DNA of 6,685 bases, taken from positions 1 through 6,685 of the forward strand of contig CAZGRL010000176.1 of NCBI GenBank assembly GCA_964528155.1, in the 5' to 3' direction. The position numbers and the translations under genes were made by a program. The notes beneath the pieces are model-generated. The model saw nothing but the letters and a program-made list of their open reading frames with translations, did not search any database and had not been told where the DNA came from. Of the stretch, positions 5,298 through 6,685 are shown in pieces. The DNA is from G001797105 sp964528155 (GTDB lineage: Bacteria > Chloroflexota > Anaerolineae > Anaerolineales > E44-bin32). The first letter of the stretch is position 1. The number at the start of each line of letters is the position of its first letter.

Positions 5298-6532
5298 TGA
5301 AAGCGGCGATTCGACACATGATGCGCAATCGGCGGAGGACGATCCTCACGCTCCTCGCCGTACTGATCCCAGTCTACTTCCTCGTGATGATGTTCGGGTT
5401 TGTCAACAGCATGATGCAGGACATGTTTGAATCCTCGACCCGGTTCGATACGGGGCACATGCAGATTCGCGCGGAGGAAACAAGGGCGACCGGCTCAGCC
5501 ATGCCTCTGATGCGCAATACGGAAGATGCCCTGGCCGCACTGGCTTCAGTAGACGGGATCGAGTGGTCGACCGTGCGGCTCGACCTTCCGGCATTAGCGA
5601 GCGTCGGCGACCGAACGCGAACGGTGTACGTCCGCGGCGTGGTCCCTGAGGAGATCGAACCGGTCAGCAACATGGCCGATCGGGTTGTCGATGGGGAGTT
5701 CCTCACCAGTAGCAGTCGCGGGGTTGTTGTCGGAGAGGAACTGGCCGAGTTGCTCGAGCTACAGGTCGGCGACGAGATGGTACTGCTCGGTGTCCATCCT
5801 GAGGCGAGTCTCGGTGCGCTTCGCGTGCCAATTCTCGGCATTTTCAGCGCACCGGAAGCAACGATGGGCCGAACAATGGTTCTCGCCAGCCTGGGTACGG
5901 CGCGACAGCTGGCGCGGAGCGAGACGGCCGCAACGTCGATCGTCATCCGCGTCGATGGGGTCACGGGTCCATGGGACACGACACTGTTGGATCGGGCAAC
6001 CACCGCGCTGCGCGCTGCACTTCCCCTGGGATACGAGGTCGAAGACTGGTTGGAGCTCGTGCCGTTTGTCTCCGGCTACTTGAGGATTCTGACCCCGATG
6101 ATGCTGATCATGGCTATCATTTTCTTTGCGCTCGGAGCGCTGGTGGTCGTGAACACGCTCTACTTGTCAGTCATGGAACGAACGCGTGAGATCGGACTGA
6201 TCATCTCGCTCGGTGCTTCGCGTGCGCGAGTGATGGGGATGGTCCTTGCGGAAGCCGGGATCATCACCTTGGCGGGTGCCTTCTACGGAGCACTCGTTGG
6301 TGTGGGGCTCGTCCTGATCGTGGAGGCGTTTGGTGGTATTCCGCTGTGGGGTCAAATGGCCGACTATATGAGAGAGGTCGGGATCTCGCCCGTGCTGCAC
6401 ATGAGTATCAGATGGACACAGGTCCTTCTTGCCGCAGGGGCAATGGCCGGCGTTGCCATCCTCGCGGCGTGGCTGCCGGCATGGAAGGCGTCGAAGCTCG
6501 AACCGGTGGAGGCGATGCGATATGTCGAATAA
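5297..6532 (+). CDS. ABC transporter permease, FtsX/LolC/MacB type (second of two)
   Basis: 411 residues. The ATG shares one base with the preceding stop codon (TGATG), and GGGGGA lies just upstream, so translation is probably coupled. The layout matches the first permease: a basic N terminus (RHMMRNRRRT), membrane segment 1 (~15-37), a large extracytoplasmic domain (~40-262), then segments at ~265-291, 316-343 and 374-393. Both hallmarks recur: VMERTREIGLIISLGASRAR (292-311) after segment 2 and WLPAWKASKLEPVEAMRYV at the C terminus. The two permeases are clearly homologous in these motifs but differ elsewhere. That suggests an old duplication and a heterodimer of the LolC/LolE kind. The ERTRE..L...G region corresponds to the coupling helix that contacts the ATPase. 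Neither protein carries its own ATPase domain, unlike MacB. Confidence 0.92.
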   Translation: MKAAIRHMMRNRRRTILTLLAVLIPVYFLVMMFGFVNSMMQDMFESSTRFDTGHMQIRAEETRATGSAMPLMRNTEDALAALASVDGIEWSTVRLDLPALASVGDRTRTVYVRGVVPEEIEPVSNMADRVVDGEFLTSSSRGVVVGEELAELLELQVGDEMVLLGVHPEASLGALRVPILGIFSAPEATMGRTMVLASLGTARQLARSETAATSIVIRVDGVTGPWDTTLLDRATTALRAALPLGYEVEDWLELVPFVSGYLRILTPMMLIMAIIFFALGALVVVNTLYLSVMERTREIGLIISLGASRARVMGMVLAEAGIITLAGAFYGALVGVGLVLIVEAFGGIPLWGQMADYMREVGISPVLHMSIRWTQVLLAAGAMAGVAILAAWLPAWKASKLEPVEAMRYVE

Positions 6533-6685
6533 TGCATTGATTCAGACGATTGATCTGCACAAGACGTACGTGACGGAGACAATAGAGACGCCGGCGTTGC
6601 GCGGTGTCGACTTCGAGCTGCACGAGGGAGAGTTCACCGCCGTCGCCGGGCCGTCGGGGTCCGGCAAGTCAACGCTGCTGCATCT
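6522..6685 (+). CDS. ABC transporter ATP-binding protein, LolD/MacB type, 5' end only
   Basis: Only the first 54 codons are in the window; the gene continues past the right edge. ATG at 6522 overlaps the end of the permease gene by 11 bp, with GGAGG at 6508-6512, 9 bases upstream. The protein begins MSNNALIQTIDLHKTYVTET, with the aromatic Y16 in the A-loop position, then LRGVDFELHEGEFTAVAGP, and the complete Walker A motif GPSGSGKST (43-51) followed by LLH. This start (K.Y......ALRGV.....EGE..A..GPSGSGKSTLL) is typical of the LolD/MacB/FtsE ATPase class that pairs with FtsX-type permeases. It should power the two-permease complex encoded just upstream. Walker B, the signature motif and the H-loop lie outside the window and cannot be checked. 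Confidence 0.93.
   Translation, partial: MSNNALIQTIDLHKTYVTETIETPALRGVDFELHEGEFTAVAGPSGSGKSTLLH

Noticed and set aside
5374..6003. Minus-strand ORF of 209 codons opposite the second permease
   Set aside because: It is serine- and arginine-rich antisense of a clear permease gene, with no ribosome binding site or domain.

Overview
The window looks like chromosomal DNA of a diderm (outer-membrane) bacterium of moderately high GC. The best clue is a LolA-like periplasmic protein encoded among LolC/LolE-like permeases. Codons in the right half favour G or C at the third position. No rRNA, tRNA, integrase or CRISPR array is visible, so I cannot name a phylum. A proteobacterium, spirochaete or similar lineage would all fit.

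Left part (1-459): a broken locus. On the minus strand a well-formed ribosome binding site and start codon lead into about 39 residues that read as the N-terminal half of a DUF2442 protein. The homology stops where two exact copies of a 27-bp sequence, repeated at 28-bp period, take over. A shorter related motif sits near 415-427, and an 8-bp inverted repeat lies between.

Middle (460-2149): two minus-strand genes in tandem, neither from a family I can name. Each carries an RX4H motif in a helical C-terminal context typical of HEPN-type domains. The more downstream one also seems to have a winged-helix-like region in front. They look like accessory, possibly RNA-targeting or defence-type genes, but that role is inference.

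The 2150-2536 gap holds a weak hairpin, a possible 27-codon small ORF, and a near-consensus sigma-70 promoter. The promoter overlaps a 9-bp dyad that is a good candidate operator.

Right part (2537-6685): a compact plus-strand operon. It encodes a TetR-type regulator, an FtsX/LolC/MacB-type permease, a secreted LolA-like protein, a second permease of the same type, and the start of the ABC ATPase, which runs off the window. Spacing is tight: a 12-bp gap, a 1-bp TGATG overlap, then an 11-bp overlap. Between the regulator and the first permease lies a 28-codon ORF with a strong ribosome binding site that overlaps both neighbours by ATGA. Together the genes look like a regulated transporter of the LolCDE kind with its own LolA-like carrier, which probably extracts a lipidated or hydrophobic substrate from the inner membrane. 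The substrate is unknown.
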